From an uncultured Bacilli bacterium (lineage in GTDB: Bacteria > Bacillota_I > Bacilli_A > RF39 > UBA660), in assembly GCA_934086775.1 (NCBI GenBank), contig CAKOIJ010000012.1, positions 1-25,904 on the forward strand: a stretch of 25,904 nt of DNA, written 5' to 3'. This document shows, in pieces, positions 15,712 to 22,348 of the stretch (positions within the stretch are counted from its first letter, which is position 1; each line of letters begins with the position of its first letter). Position numbers and translations under genes: made by a program. Below the pieces are notes generated by a model. The model saw nothing but the letters and a program-made list of their open reading frames with translations, was not told where the DNA came from and made no database searches.

Positions 15712-17313
15712 GTGATTATAAAAAAACCATATGCATTTCTAATAAAACACTTTAGAAGTATACATTTAATTTTATCTATTTTAGTATTATACTTACTAAT
15801 TAAAACACATAACATATTTAAATTTTTTAACGATTATGCTAATCAAGGATTTTATAATTACACTGAAAACTTAACCTCTTCACATATAAACTTTTATATG
15901 TTTATATTCTCTTTACTGATAATTTTAGCAGCACTGTTTATATATCTATTAATGAAATGGAAAAAGAAAAGTCGCACATTTTATATCACTTTTATAATTT
16001 TTTACTTTTTATTATTTATTAGTTACTTAGTTTATTTTAATGCTTTTAATAACTTAGTAAACACCACCTTAAACGTTAGAACAATCCGAGCTTATAGAGA
16101 CATAATCTTGCTACTTTATGTACCACAATATATATTCTTGATAATAAGTGTGATAAGAGCAATCGGCTTTGATATAAAAAAATTTGATTTTAAAAAAGAC
16201 TTAGAAGAACTAGACATAGCAGAAGAAGATCAAGAAGAAATTGAAGTAACACTAGGTAACAATAGCTATAAAGTAAAAAGATGGTTAAGAAAAACAATAA
16301 GAGAATTAAAATACTATATAGTAGAGAACAAATTTTTCTTTGCTGTAATATGCTCAGTTATAGTACTTATAATAGGATTCCTAATATATCTAAACATAAC
16401 AGTATATAGTAAAACTTACCATGAAACTGATAAATTTAGTATAAATGGATTAATATTTAACGTAATTTCTTCATACATAACTGACGTTGACTATAATGGA
16501 AATCAATTTGAAAATAAAAGATACATAGTTGTAAAGACAGAAATAGAAAATACCAATTCAGTAAGATCATACCTAGAAATAGATAAATTATTTTTAGTTG
16601 TAGATGGAGTAAGATATTATCCTAACTACTCGTTAAATGAAAGTTTTGTAGATTTAGGAGAAGGTTTCACAGAAAATAAAATTCTATATGCAGGAGAGAA
16701 AAATGAATACTTATTTATATTTACTGTAGCAAGCGATTTAACATTTAACAAAGCTACTTTAAGGTTAAACGAGGGTGTAGATACAATAAAAGGCGAAATC
16801 AAAGCAAGATATAAAGAAGTTGTATTAGACATTAAAGAATTATTTTATACTGACCTATCTAATAAATATAAAACCAAAGAGGGGATAAGTTTAAAAAATT
16901 CCACATTAAATAATAGTGAAATTATTGTTAACAATTCATATATTAATGATACATTTACCGAAAACTTTAGTTATGTAGTTAATGGAAAAAAATACACTGG
17001 TACAAAAACTATAAAACCTGATGTAATTGGTAAAGGCTCGAGAACAATTATGAAAATTAATATGGAATATGTTTTAGATAAAGATTTATACATAAATAAA
17101 TTTATAAAGACAAACAGTGATTTCATAAAATATTTTGGCAAAATAACTTATAATTATGATGGAGTTGTAAAGACATACAAGCCTATAATTAAAGATTTTG
17201 GTAATGTAAAATTTAAAGATGTTTTCATTGAAGTACCTTCTGAAGTAAAAAATTCTACTAGTATAAAACTAGAAATTTGCATAAGAAATGAAAAATATTT
17301 AATAAATTTGTAA
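15712..17313 (+). CDS. Polytopic membrane protein with large extracellular DUF4352-like domain
   Basis: Four membrane helices (about residues 16-36, 60-83, 89-111 and 131-153) are followed by an acidic, then basic cytoplasmic segment (about 155-205, DLEELDIAEEDQEEIEV) and a fifth helix (about 209-232). The remaining 300 residues face outside and are beta-rich. The first part, YIVVKTEIENTNSVRSYLEI to YLFIFTV, has the pattern of DUF4352/immunoglobulin-like domains: an early strand, an ENT/N turn, and a LAPGEK-like YAGEKNEY. I do not recognise the whole protein. Start GTG 15712 is supported by AGGAGGG at 15699-15705, 6 nt upstream; an ATG at 15710 overlaps it but reads straight into TGA. The gene has its own promoter and no evident terminator before tRNA-Cys. 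Confidence 0.8.
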   Translation: MIIKKPYAFLIKHFRSIHLILSILVLYLLIKTHNIFKFFNDYANQGFYNYTENLTSSHINFYMFIFSLLIILAALFIYLLMKWKKKSRTFYITFIIFYFLLFISYLVYFNAFNNLVNTTLNVRTIRAYRDIILLLYVPQYIFLIISVIRAIGFDIKKFDFKKDLEELDIAEEDQEEIEVTLGNNSYKVKRWLRKTIRELKYYIVENKFFFAVICSVIVLIIGFLIYLNITVYSKTYHETDKFSINGLIFNVISSYITDVDYNGNQFENKRYIVVKTEIENTNSVRSYLEIDKLFLVVDGVRYYPNYSLNESFVDLGEGFTENKILYAGEKNEYLFIFTVASDLTFNKATLRLNEGVDTIKGEIKARYKEVVLDIKELFYTDLSNKYKTKEGISLKNSTLNNSEIIVNNSYINDTFTENFSYVVNGKKYTGTKTIKPDVIGKGSRTIMKINMEYVLDKDLYINKFIKTNSDFIKYFGKITYNYDGVVKTYKPIIKDFGNVKFKDVFIEVPSEVKNSTSIKLEICIRNEKYLINL

Positions 17314-17325
17314 TTTTCTCTTTTA

Positions 17326-17359
17326 AAGTAACATATTATTTGGTATAATATTGTTACTT
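17326..17359. repeat. Imperfect inverted repeat around the tRNA-Cys promoter
   Basis: AAGTAACATATTAT at 17326-17339 mirrors ATAATATTGTTACTT at 17345-17359 with one bulged base and a TTGGT centre. The right arm contains most of the -10 box. No T tract follows on the plus strand, so it is not a classical terminator. Confidence 0.6.
17341..17349 (+). promoter_or_regulatory. Extended -10 promoter of tRNA-Cys
   Basis: TGGTATAAT at 17341-17349 is a full extended -10 element; the -35 region (TTTTAA at 17321-17326) is poor. The start would lie near 17356, 9 nt before the mature tRNA. Confidence 0.65.
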
Positions 17360-17364
17360 CAGAT

Positions 17365-17439
17365 GGATCCGTAGCCAAGAGGCTAAGGCATCGGACTGCA
17401 ACTCCGCGATCGCCGGTTCGACTCCGGCCGGATCCTCCA
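17365..17439 (+). tRNA. tRNA-Cys (anticodon GCA)
   Basis: The 75-nt gene folds as a cloverleaf. The acceptor stem GGATCCG/CGGATCC is a perfect 7 bp, the D arm has GCC/GGC, the anticodon loop is CTGCAAC with anticodon GCA, and the T arm is GCCGG/CCGGC around TTCGACT. The discriminator base is T (U in RNA), the major identity base for cysteine, and CCA is encoded. The outermost anticodon-stem position is T opposite C, a mismatch. It lies alone in its own promoter/terminator unit. Confidence 0.96.
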
Positions 17440-17450
17440 AGTAAGAATAT

Positions 17451-17482
17451 AAGCCCTTATTTTAAGGGCTTTTATTTTTTTA
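17451..17482 (+). terminator. Intrinsic terminator of the tRNA unit
   Basis: AAGCCCTTA at 17451-17459 pairs with TAAGGGCTT at 17463-17471, then TTATTTTTTTA. Confidence 0.93.
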
Positions 17483-17539
17483 TTTACAACTTGCTTTTAT
17501 GATTTAAATAATAGTTTTTTAAAAAGAATAACAAATTAC

Positions 17540-17568
17540 TTGAAAAAACATGTATTTTGTTATAAAAT
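17540..17568 (+). promoter_or_regulatory. Promoter of the small exported protein and probably glyA
   Basis: TTGAAA at 17540-17545 is 17 bp from TAAAAT at 17563-17568. The predicted start near 17575 leaves about 17 nt before ATG 17592. Confidence 0.6.
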
Positions 17569-17591
17569 TGTTATAGAAAGTAGGGAGTTAA

Positions 17592-18194
17592 ATGAAAAAA
17601 ACAATCTCTAAAAATTATGTTTTATTAATGGTTATTAGTGTAGTCTGTTTAGTTGTTCTTGTTTTTGCAAGCAGTTATGCTTATTTCCAAGCAAGAATTA
17701 TTAACAATACTAAATCATTTAAAGTAACAGCGGGTAATGCTAAATTAACTATTAATAGTAATTCTATAAGTGGAACAGGAATAAAGCCTATTTTAGATAG
17801 TTCTAAAGATACGAAGGCAAGTATTAAAAAATTTACAGTTAAAAGAACTAATGATTCAAATAAAGCTGTTTGTTATAATTTATATTTAGTTGTTGACTCT
17901 ATTAGTGCAAACATTAAAAATAGCAAATATTTAAATTACGAATTTAGTAAAGGTTCATCAAGTAGTACATTAGGAAATTTTAGTACTGTTACTTATGGTA
18001 GTGATGGGAAGGCTTATATTTTATTAAGTTCTGGAAATAAATTAGCCAGTTCTAATACTGCTGGAGATAGTTACACACTAAAAATATGGCTTAGTTATGA
18101 TGCGAATAATGATCAAAACTCACTTTTAGGTGAAAATTTTAAAGCACATTTATATGCTACAGGTAATACTGGGACAACTTGTCCTAGTGTTTAA
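17592..18194 (+). CDS. Small exported surface protein, TasA/camelysin-like
   Basis: A signal peptide or anchor (about residues 8-30, VLLMVISVVCLVVLVFASSYAYF) is followed by about 165 residues of serine-, asparagine- and threonine-rich beta strands: KSFKVTAGNAKLTI, KFTVKRTNDSNKAVCYNLYLVVDS, SYTLKIWLSYD. The SSYAYFQA segment after the helix and the beta-sandwich pattern recall TasA/CalY (camelysin) matrix proteins, and many gut Firmicutes encode such small proteins next to a SipW-type peptidase; no such peptidase is in this window. Two cysteines outside the signal, near mid-protein and near the C-terminus, could pair. GTAGGGAG stands before ATG 17592. No terminator separates it from glyA 23 nt downstream. 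The TasA link is moderate at best. Confidence 0.72.
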   Translation: MKKTISKNYVLLMVISVVCLVVLVFASSYAYFQARIINNTKSFKVTAGNAKLTINSNSISGTGIKPILDSSKDTKASIKKFTVKRTNDSNKAVCYNLYLVVDSISANIKNSKYLNYEFSKGSSSSTLGNFSTVTYGSDGKAYILLSSGNKLASSNTAGDSYTLKIWLSYDANNDQNSLLGENFKAHLYATGNTGTTCPSV

Positions 18195-18202
18195 TTAATG
18201 TT

Positions 18203-18217
18203 AGGGGGGGAAGTAAA
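18203..18217 (+). promoter_or_regulatory. G-tract ribosome-binding site of glyA
   Basis: AGGGGGGGAAG contains seven consecutive Gs (18204-18210) in an otherwise AT-rich context, 7 nt before the glyA start. It works as a Shine-Dalgarno sequence; the homopolymer could change length by slippage. Confidence 0.7.
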
Positions 18218-19441
18218 ATGAATGAAGATTTAAAGAAATTTTTAATACTTGAAAAAGAAAGACAAGAAAAAAATGTAGAGTTAATTGCAAGCGAAAACTA
18301 TGCTTCTAAAGCTATCTTGAGTCTACAAGGGAGTATACTTACTAATAAATATGCGGAAGGATACCCTAGTAAAAGATATTATGGTGGTTGTGAAGTAATT
18401 GATTTATTTGAAGAAAAAGCAATATCTCTAGCTCAAGAACTTTTTGATTCAAAATATGTTAATGTTCAACCTCATAGTGGAAGTTCTGCCAATATGGCAG
18501 CTTTAAGAGCAATTCTTAACCCAGGGGATCGTGTGCTTGGAATGAATCTTGACCATGGTGGACACTTAACTCACGGAAGTAAGGTTAATTTCAGTGGGAA
18601 AGATTATAATTTTGCTAGTTATGGTGTAAATGAAACAACTGAAGAAATAGACTATGAAGAATTAAGGCTTATCGCAAGATGTTATAAACCAAAATTAATT
18701 ATTGCTGGCTCAAGTGCTTATAGTAGGAAAATTGATTTTGAAAAATTTAAACAAATTGCCGATGAAGTAGGAGCTTACTTAATGGTGGATATGGCTCATA
18801 TATCCGGTTTAGTAGCAGCTGGAGTTCACATGAATCCTGTTCCTTTTGCGGATATTGTTACTTCTACTACTCATAAGACATTGAGAGGACCAAGAGGTGG
18901 GATTATTTTAACCAATAATGAAGAAATTGCTAAAAAAGTAAATAAAACTATTTTCCCTGGAATTCAAGGTGGACCTTTAATGCATGTTATTGCTGCCAAA
19001 GCACAGTGCTTTAGTGAAGCATTAGAGCCTGATTTTAAAGAGTATGCTATTAATGTACTCAAGAATGCTAAAGCTATGGCAGAAGAATTTAAGAGACTAG
19101 GTGTTAAAGTCATTTCTGGAGGAACAGATAACCATCTAATGCTTATAGATGTAAATAAGAGTTTCGGACTTACCGGTAAAGAAGCAGAAACACTTTTAGA
19201 TAAAATTAATGTAACTGTTAACAAGAATATGATACCATTTGATAAATTAAAACCAAATTTAACCAGTGGATTAAGACTAGGAAGTGCAGCAATGACTACA
19301 AGAGGATTAAATGAAGAAGAATTTAAAATAATTACTGAGAGTATTGTAGAAGTCTTAAGAAATAAAGAAAATGAAGAAGTTATTAACTCAAATAAAGGTA
19401 AAATTCTTGAGTTAACAAAGAAACATCCACTTGATTATTAA
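18218..19441 (+). CDS. glyA: Serine hydroxymethyltransferase
   Basis: GlyA interconverts serine and glycine with tetrahydrofolate, feeding one-carbon units to thymidylate, purine and methionine synthesis in the cytoplasm. The 407-residue length is normal. Hallmarks are LIASENYAS near the N-terminus, NKYAEGYPSKRYYGGCE, QPHSGSSANMAA, the pyridoxal-phosphate lysine Lys220 in STTHKTLRGPRGG, FPGIQGGPLMHVIAAKA, and GLRLGSAAMTTRG near the end. ATG 18218 is preceded by a G-rich ribosome-binding site and gives the conserved N-terminus. It follows a surface-protein gene by 23 nt without its own visible promoter, an unusual partner, so glyA may be expressed by read-through or from an undetected internal promoter. 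Confidence 0.98.
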   Translation: MNEDLKKFLILEKERQEKNVELIASENYASKAILSLQGSILTNKYAEGYPSKRYYGGCEVIDLFEEKAISLAQELFDSKYVNVQPHSGSSANMAALRAILNPGDRVLGMNLDHGGHLTHGSKVNFSGKDYNFASYGVNETTEEIDYEELRLIARCYKPKLIIAGSSAYSRKIDFEKFKQIADEVGAYLMVDMAHISGLVAAGVHMNPVPFADIVTSTTHKTLRGPRGGIILTNNEEIAKKVNKTIFPGIQGGPLMHVIAAKAQCFSEALEPDFKEYAINVLKNAKAMAEEFKRLGVKVISGGTDNHLMLIDVNKSFGLTGKEAETLLDKINVTVNKNMIPFDKLKPNLTSGLRLGSAAMTTRGLNEEEFKIITESIVEVLRNKENEEVINSNKGKILELTKKHPLDY

Positions 19442-19462
19442 AAAGCTATTAAAGCTTTTTTT
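19440..19462 (+). terminator. Intrinsic terminator of glyA
   Basis: AAAAGCT at 19441-19447 pairs with AGCTTTT at 19453-19459, followed by Ts. It begins on the stop codon. Confidence 0.85.
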
Positions 19463-19490
19463 GTTTAAATTTTATACATTTTTTCTAAAA

Positions 19491-19609
19491 AATCTCAGTT
19501 TGGTGTAAAATCGAGCTATAAAAAATCTCGGTTTGGTGTAAAATCAGGCTATAAAAAATCTCAGTTTGGTGTAAAATCAGGCTATAAAAAATCTCGGTTT
19601 GGTGTAAAA
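19491..19609. repeat. 33-bp tandem repeat array, three full copies plus a partial one
   Basis: Copies start at 19491, 19524, 19557 and 19590, exactly 33 bp apart; the last is cut after 20 bp. Each begins AATCTC(A/G), continues GTTTGGTGTAAAATC and closes with GCTATAAAA. The variable seventh base alternates A, G, A, G. The array ends 4 bp before the -35 box of the ATPase gene. It has no spacers between copies, so it is not a CRISPR, and no coding function is visible. Confidence 0.93.
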
Positions 19610-19612
19610 ATG

Positions 19613-19641
19613 TTGAAATTATTAAAAATATAGGGTATAAT
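19613..19641 (+). promoter_or_regulatory. Sigma-A promoter of the AAA_14/DUF4143 gene
   Basis: TTGAAA at 19613-19618 and TATAAT at 19636-19641 are 17 bp apart. The 33-bp repeat array ends just upstream. Confidence 0.7.
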
Positions 19642-19669
19642 TAATAATAAGAGAAGGGATGAGTAAAAT

Positions 19670-21016
19670 ATGAAAAGAAAGATTTATGATGATTTAGTTA
19701 AGTGGAAAAATGATTCGAAGGGTAAAACAGCTTTATTTATTAAAGGGGCAAGACGTGTAGGGAAAAGCTTTATTGCAGAAGAATTTGCCAAAGAAAATTA
19801 TAAGAATTATTTATTAATTGATTTTAGCACTGTAAGTGATACTGTTAAAGACATATTTAATAACCAATTAGAAAATTTAGATAACTTTTTTTCATTACTC
19901 TCAAGTTATTATCATATTAAATTTTATGAAAGAGATACTCTTTTTATATTTGATGAAGTGCAGTTATTTCCAAAAGCAAGGGGCGCTATTAAATGTCTAG
20001 TTAAGGATGGGAGATATGATTATCTTGAAACTGGTTCTTTAGTTTCCATAAGAAAAAATGTACAAGACATTGTAATTCCAAGTGAGGAGGAGCAAATTAC
20101 TTTAAATCCTATGGATTTTGAAGAATTTATGTGGGCTATCAATGAAGAGTTTCTTTATGAACATATAAGAAAATGTTTTCTAAATAGGGAAAGTGTTGGT
20201 GTTCTACATAGAAAAGCAATGGAATGTTTTAGAAAATACATGCTTATTGGTGGAATGCCACAAGCTGTCGAAACCTATATTAATACTTTAGATTTTGAAA
20301 AAGTGGATAAAGTAAAGAGAAATATTTTAACTTTGTACAGAGATGATATACAAAAACACGGAGAAAATAGTTCTTTTAAAATAGAAAAATTATTTGATGA
20401 AATACCATCTCAACTAAAAAAGCATGACAAGAAATTTAAAATTACCTCTTTAGGCAAAGATGCAAAAACTAGAGATTACAACGATGCTTTCTTGTGGCTT
20501 GATGATGCTAAGATTATAAATATTGCCTATAATTCCAATGAACCTGTAGTTGGACTTACTATGAATTTAGATAATTCTACTTATAAGTGTTACATGGCAG
20601 ACACAGGATTGTTACTATCTTTGTCATTTAGTGAAAAAGAAATTATGAGCAATGAAATATACAATAAGATATTATTTGACAAACTAGAATTTAATGCAGG
20701 AATGGTAATTGAAAACATTGTGGGGCAGATGCTAGTTAGTAGTGGAAGAAAATTATTTTTCTTTTCTAGTTATTCTGATGATAAGGAAGAAAGAATGGAA
20801 ATAGATTTTCTTATTCAAACTGATTTAATAACCAGCAAACATAATGTGTCCGCTATTGAAGTTAAGTCCGGTAAGAATTATACTATAACATCACTAAATA
20901 AATTTAAAAATAAATATAAAAGTTATTTAGATGTGTCATATGTGATACATACTGGAGATTTTAAAACAGAAAATAATATAGTTTATTTACCTATATATAT
21001 GACATCCATGTTATAA
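19670..21016 (+). CDS. AAA_14 ATPase with C-terminal DUF4143 domain
   Basis: The N-terminal P-loop module has Walker A GARRVGKS (residues 26-33, Lys32) and Walker B LFIFDEVQLFPKAR, then the family-typical LETGSLVSI and LNPMDFEEFMWA segments. The C-terminal DUF4143 region has GMVIENIVGQML and ends with the nuclease-like pattern EIDFLIQ and AIEVKSGKNY, which resembles the PD-(D/E)xK core. The 448 residues match the family. These single-gene ATPases are widespread in bacteria and archaea, often move between genomes, and have no firmly known function. GAAGGGA stands 10 nt before ATG 19670. It is monocistronic, with its own promoter and a shared terminator. The 33-bp repeats in front of it are the notable context. 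Confidence 0.92.
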   Translation: MKRKIYDDLVKWKNDSKGKTALFIKGARRVGKSFIAEEFAKENYKNYLLIDFSTVSDTVKDIFNNQLENLDNFFSLLSSYYHIKFYERDTLFIFDEVQLFPKARGAIKCLVKDGRYDYLETGSLVSIRKNVQDIVIPSEEEQITLNPMDFEEFMWAINEEFLYEHIRKCFLNRESVGVLHRKAMECFRKYMLIGGMPQAVETYINTLDFEKVDKVKRNILTLYRDDIQKHGENSSFKIEKLFDEIPSQLKKHDKKFKITSLGKDAKTRDYNDAFLWLDDAKIINIAYNSNEPVVGLTMNLDNSTYKCYMADTGLLLSLSFSEKEIMSNEIYNKILFDKLEFNAGMVIENIVGQMLVSSGRKLFFFSSYSDDKEERMEIDFLIQTDLITSKHNVSAIEVKSGKNYTITSLNKFKNKYKSYLDVSYVIHTGDFKTENNIVYLPIYMTSML

Positions 21017-21023
21017 AAAATAA

Positions 21024-21057
21024 AAAAATACCAAGAAATTGATCTCTTGGTATTTTT
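21024..21057. terminator. Bidirectional intrinsic terminator
   Basis: AAAAATACCAAGA at 21024-21036 pairs perfectly with TCTTGGTATTTTT at 21045-21057. It serves both the ATPase gene and the convergent ytxH-like gene, touching the stop codon of the latter. Confidence 0.92.
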
Positions 21058-21460
21058 AGTTATCTAAATTTGTTAAAATTTCTTCAGAAATTTCTTCTAC
21101 TCTTTCTTTCAAGTCTTCTATTAATTCTTCAAATTCGTCCTTACCTTTTTTAGCACAATAGTTAATTAATTTGTTAATTTTTTTGATTAACTTTTTACCC
21201 CTTCTTTTCGCTTCTTTATAATTATTTGTTATTTCAAGTAAACTTATTTCTTTATCTATTTCATCTAGTTTTTTATTTATATACTTTTGTATATCCTCAC
21301 TTGATAAGTTTGCTACTTTATCTTTTAGATTATTAAAAGTTTCTTTTATTTTTGCTCTTGTGTCACTTCCTTTTCTAGGCGCAAATAATACTCCTAGTGT
21401 TCCACCTATAACTGCACCTGCTACTGCCCCTGCAACTATTTTTCCAGTTTCTTTTTTCAT
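21056..21460 (-). CDS. YtxH-domain protein
   Basis: The N-terminus GKIVAGAVAGAVIGGTLGVLFAPRKGSDTR is the YtxH signature: a glycine-rich hydrophobic segment (about residues 7-27) ending in APRKGSDTR. The rest is a charged helix, probably a coiled coil, with KIKETFNNLKDKVANL and DEFEELIEDLKERVEEI. YtxH proteins are associated with general stress responses and the membrane in Bacillus; their molecular role is unclear. GGAG lies 9 nt before its ATG on the minus strand. The gene is transcribed away from the esterase gene, with a long palindrome between them. Confidence 0.88.
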   Translation of the reverse strand: MKKETGKIVAGAVAGAVIGGTLGVLFAPRKGSDTRAKIKETFNNLKDKVANLSSEDIQKYINKKLDEIDKEISLLEITNNYKEAKRRGKKLIKKINKLINYCAKKGKDEFEELIEDLKERVEEISEEILTNLDN

Positions 21461-21485
21461 TTGTTCACTCTCCTTATTAACTATT

Positions 21486-21515
21486 ATATCATTATTTTAT
21501 GTAAAATAATGATAT
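21486..21515. repeat. 30-bp palindrome in a divergent intergenic region
   Basis: ATATCATTATTTTA at 21486-21499 and TAAAATAATGATAT at 21502-21515 are perfect inverted copies around a TG centre. The left arm overlaps a minus-strand TATAAT (21483-21488) that fits as the ytxH -10 box. Position and symmetry fit a dimeric repressor site. No T tract makes it a useful terminator. Confidence 0.75.
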
Positions 21516-21540
21516 TTATTAAACAAAATGTGTAAATATG

Positions 21541-21549
21541 TGTTAAAAT
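21541..21549 (+). promoter_or_regulatory. Extended -10 promoter of the esterase gene
   Basis: TGTTAAAAT at 21541-21549 has the TGn extension; no -35 box is visible. The start would be near 21556, just before GTGAGG. Confidence 0.45.
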
Positions 21550-21569
21550 TAAATTAAGTGAGGTTTTTT

Positions 21570-22292
21570 ATGAGAAGAAAAGCAATTTTAATTATCCATG
21601 GTTTTGCTGGTGGAACATATGATGAGGAAAACCTAGCTAATGTTCTAGAGTTTGTTAAAAATTTCGATGTGTTTTCTTTCACTTTACCTGGACATGAGTC
21701 TAGAAAAGATAAGGCTACCAGGGAAGACTGGATTAATAGTGCTAGAAGGCATATTGAGATGTTAATTAATCATGGCTATAAAGATATTTATGTAATAGGA
21801 CATTCAATGGGAGGGATTATTGCTTCTATTGTTGCAGTTGAATATAAAGAAGTAAAAAAACTTGTCCTTGCTGCTGCAGCATTTCAGTATTTAAACAGTT
21901 ATGAAAGTAAACTAAATGTTAGAGAGTTAATAAATCTAATTAAAACAAATATTACTGACTATAGTGCAGAAGAAATATACTCAAGATTTTTAAAGATGCC
22001 ACTTAATTCACTAAAAGAATTTATGAGTATTGTTAAGGAAAACCAAGATGTAGTTAAGAATATTAATGTTCCTACTTTGATCATTCATGGTTCAAAAGAC
22101 AAACTAGTTCCTTTTAGTAGTTCCACTTATATTTATGATAACATTAAAAGCAAGAATAAATATCTTTATAAAATTAAAAGAATCAATCATGATGTTTTTA
22201 ATAATGATAGGCAAGAAGAAGTATGTGATATTATTGTTAAATTCCTGAAAACAAAATTTTATTTTGATACATTTTTTAAAAAAGAAATATAG
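21570..22292 (+). CDS. Alpha/beta-hydrolase, carboxylesterase/monoacylglycerol lipase-like
   Basis: The fold begins with AILIIHGFAGGTYDE (oxyanion HGF), followed by FTLPGHESRK and the nucleophile elbow GHSMGG with Ser79. Asp177 in HGSKDKLVP and His207 in INHDVFNND complete the triad. Spacing and sequence resemble Est30-type carboxylesterases and short lipases of Firmicutes, which cleave small esters or monoacylglycerols in the cytoplasm; no signal peptide is present. The frame extends to GTG 21558, but GTGAGG there is the ribosome-binding site of ATG 21570, 6 nt away. The neighbouring ZIP transporter and lipid genes do not fix its substrate. Confidence 0.9.
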   Translation: MRRKAILIIHGFAGGTYDEENLANVLEFVKNFDVFSFTLPGHESRKDKATREDWINSARRHIEMLINHGYKDIYVIGHSMGGIIASIVAVEYKEVKKLVLAAAAFQYLNSYESKLNVRELINLIKTNITDYSAEEIYSRFLKMPLNSLKEFMSIVKENQDVVKNINVPTLIIHGSKDKLVPFSSSTYIYDNIKSKNKYLYKIKRINHDVFNNDRQEEVCDIIVKFLKTKFYFDTFFKKEI

Positions 22293-22293
22293 G

Positions 22294-22320
22294 CTAAAGC
22301 AATTGCTTTAGTTTTATTTT
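22294..22320 (+). terminator. Intrinsic terminator
   Basis: CTAAAGCAATTGCTTTAG at 22294-22311 is a perfect palindrome followed by TTTTATTTT. It begins one base after the stop codon. Confidence 0.88.
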
Positions 22321-22348
22321 ATCATAGAATACTATGAGGTGGATACTT

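Noticed and set aside
17365..17439. tRNA-Cys as an attachment site with an adjacent integrated element
   Set aside because: No integrase gene and no second copy of the tRNA 3' end is visible in the window; only the codon-use shift hints at it.
19491..19609. The 33-bp repeats as a CRISPR array
   Set aside because: The copies are directly adjacent with no spacers, only four exist, and no cas gene is present.
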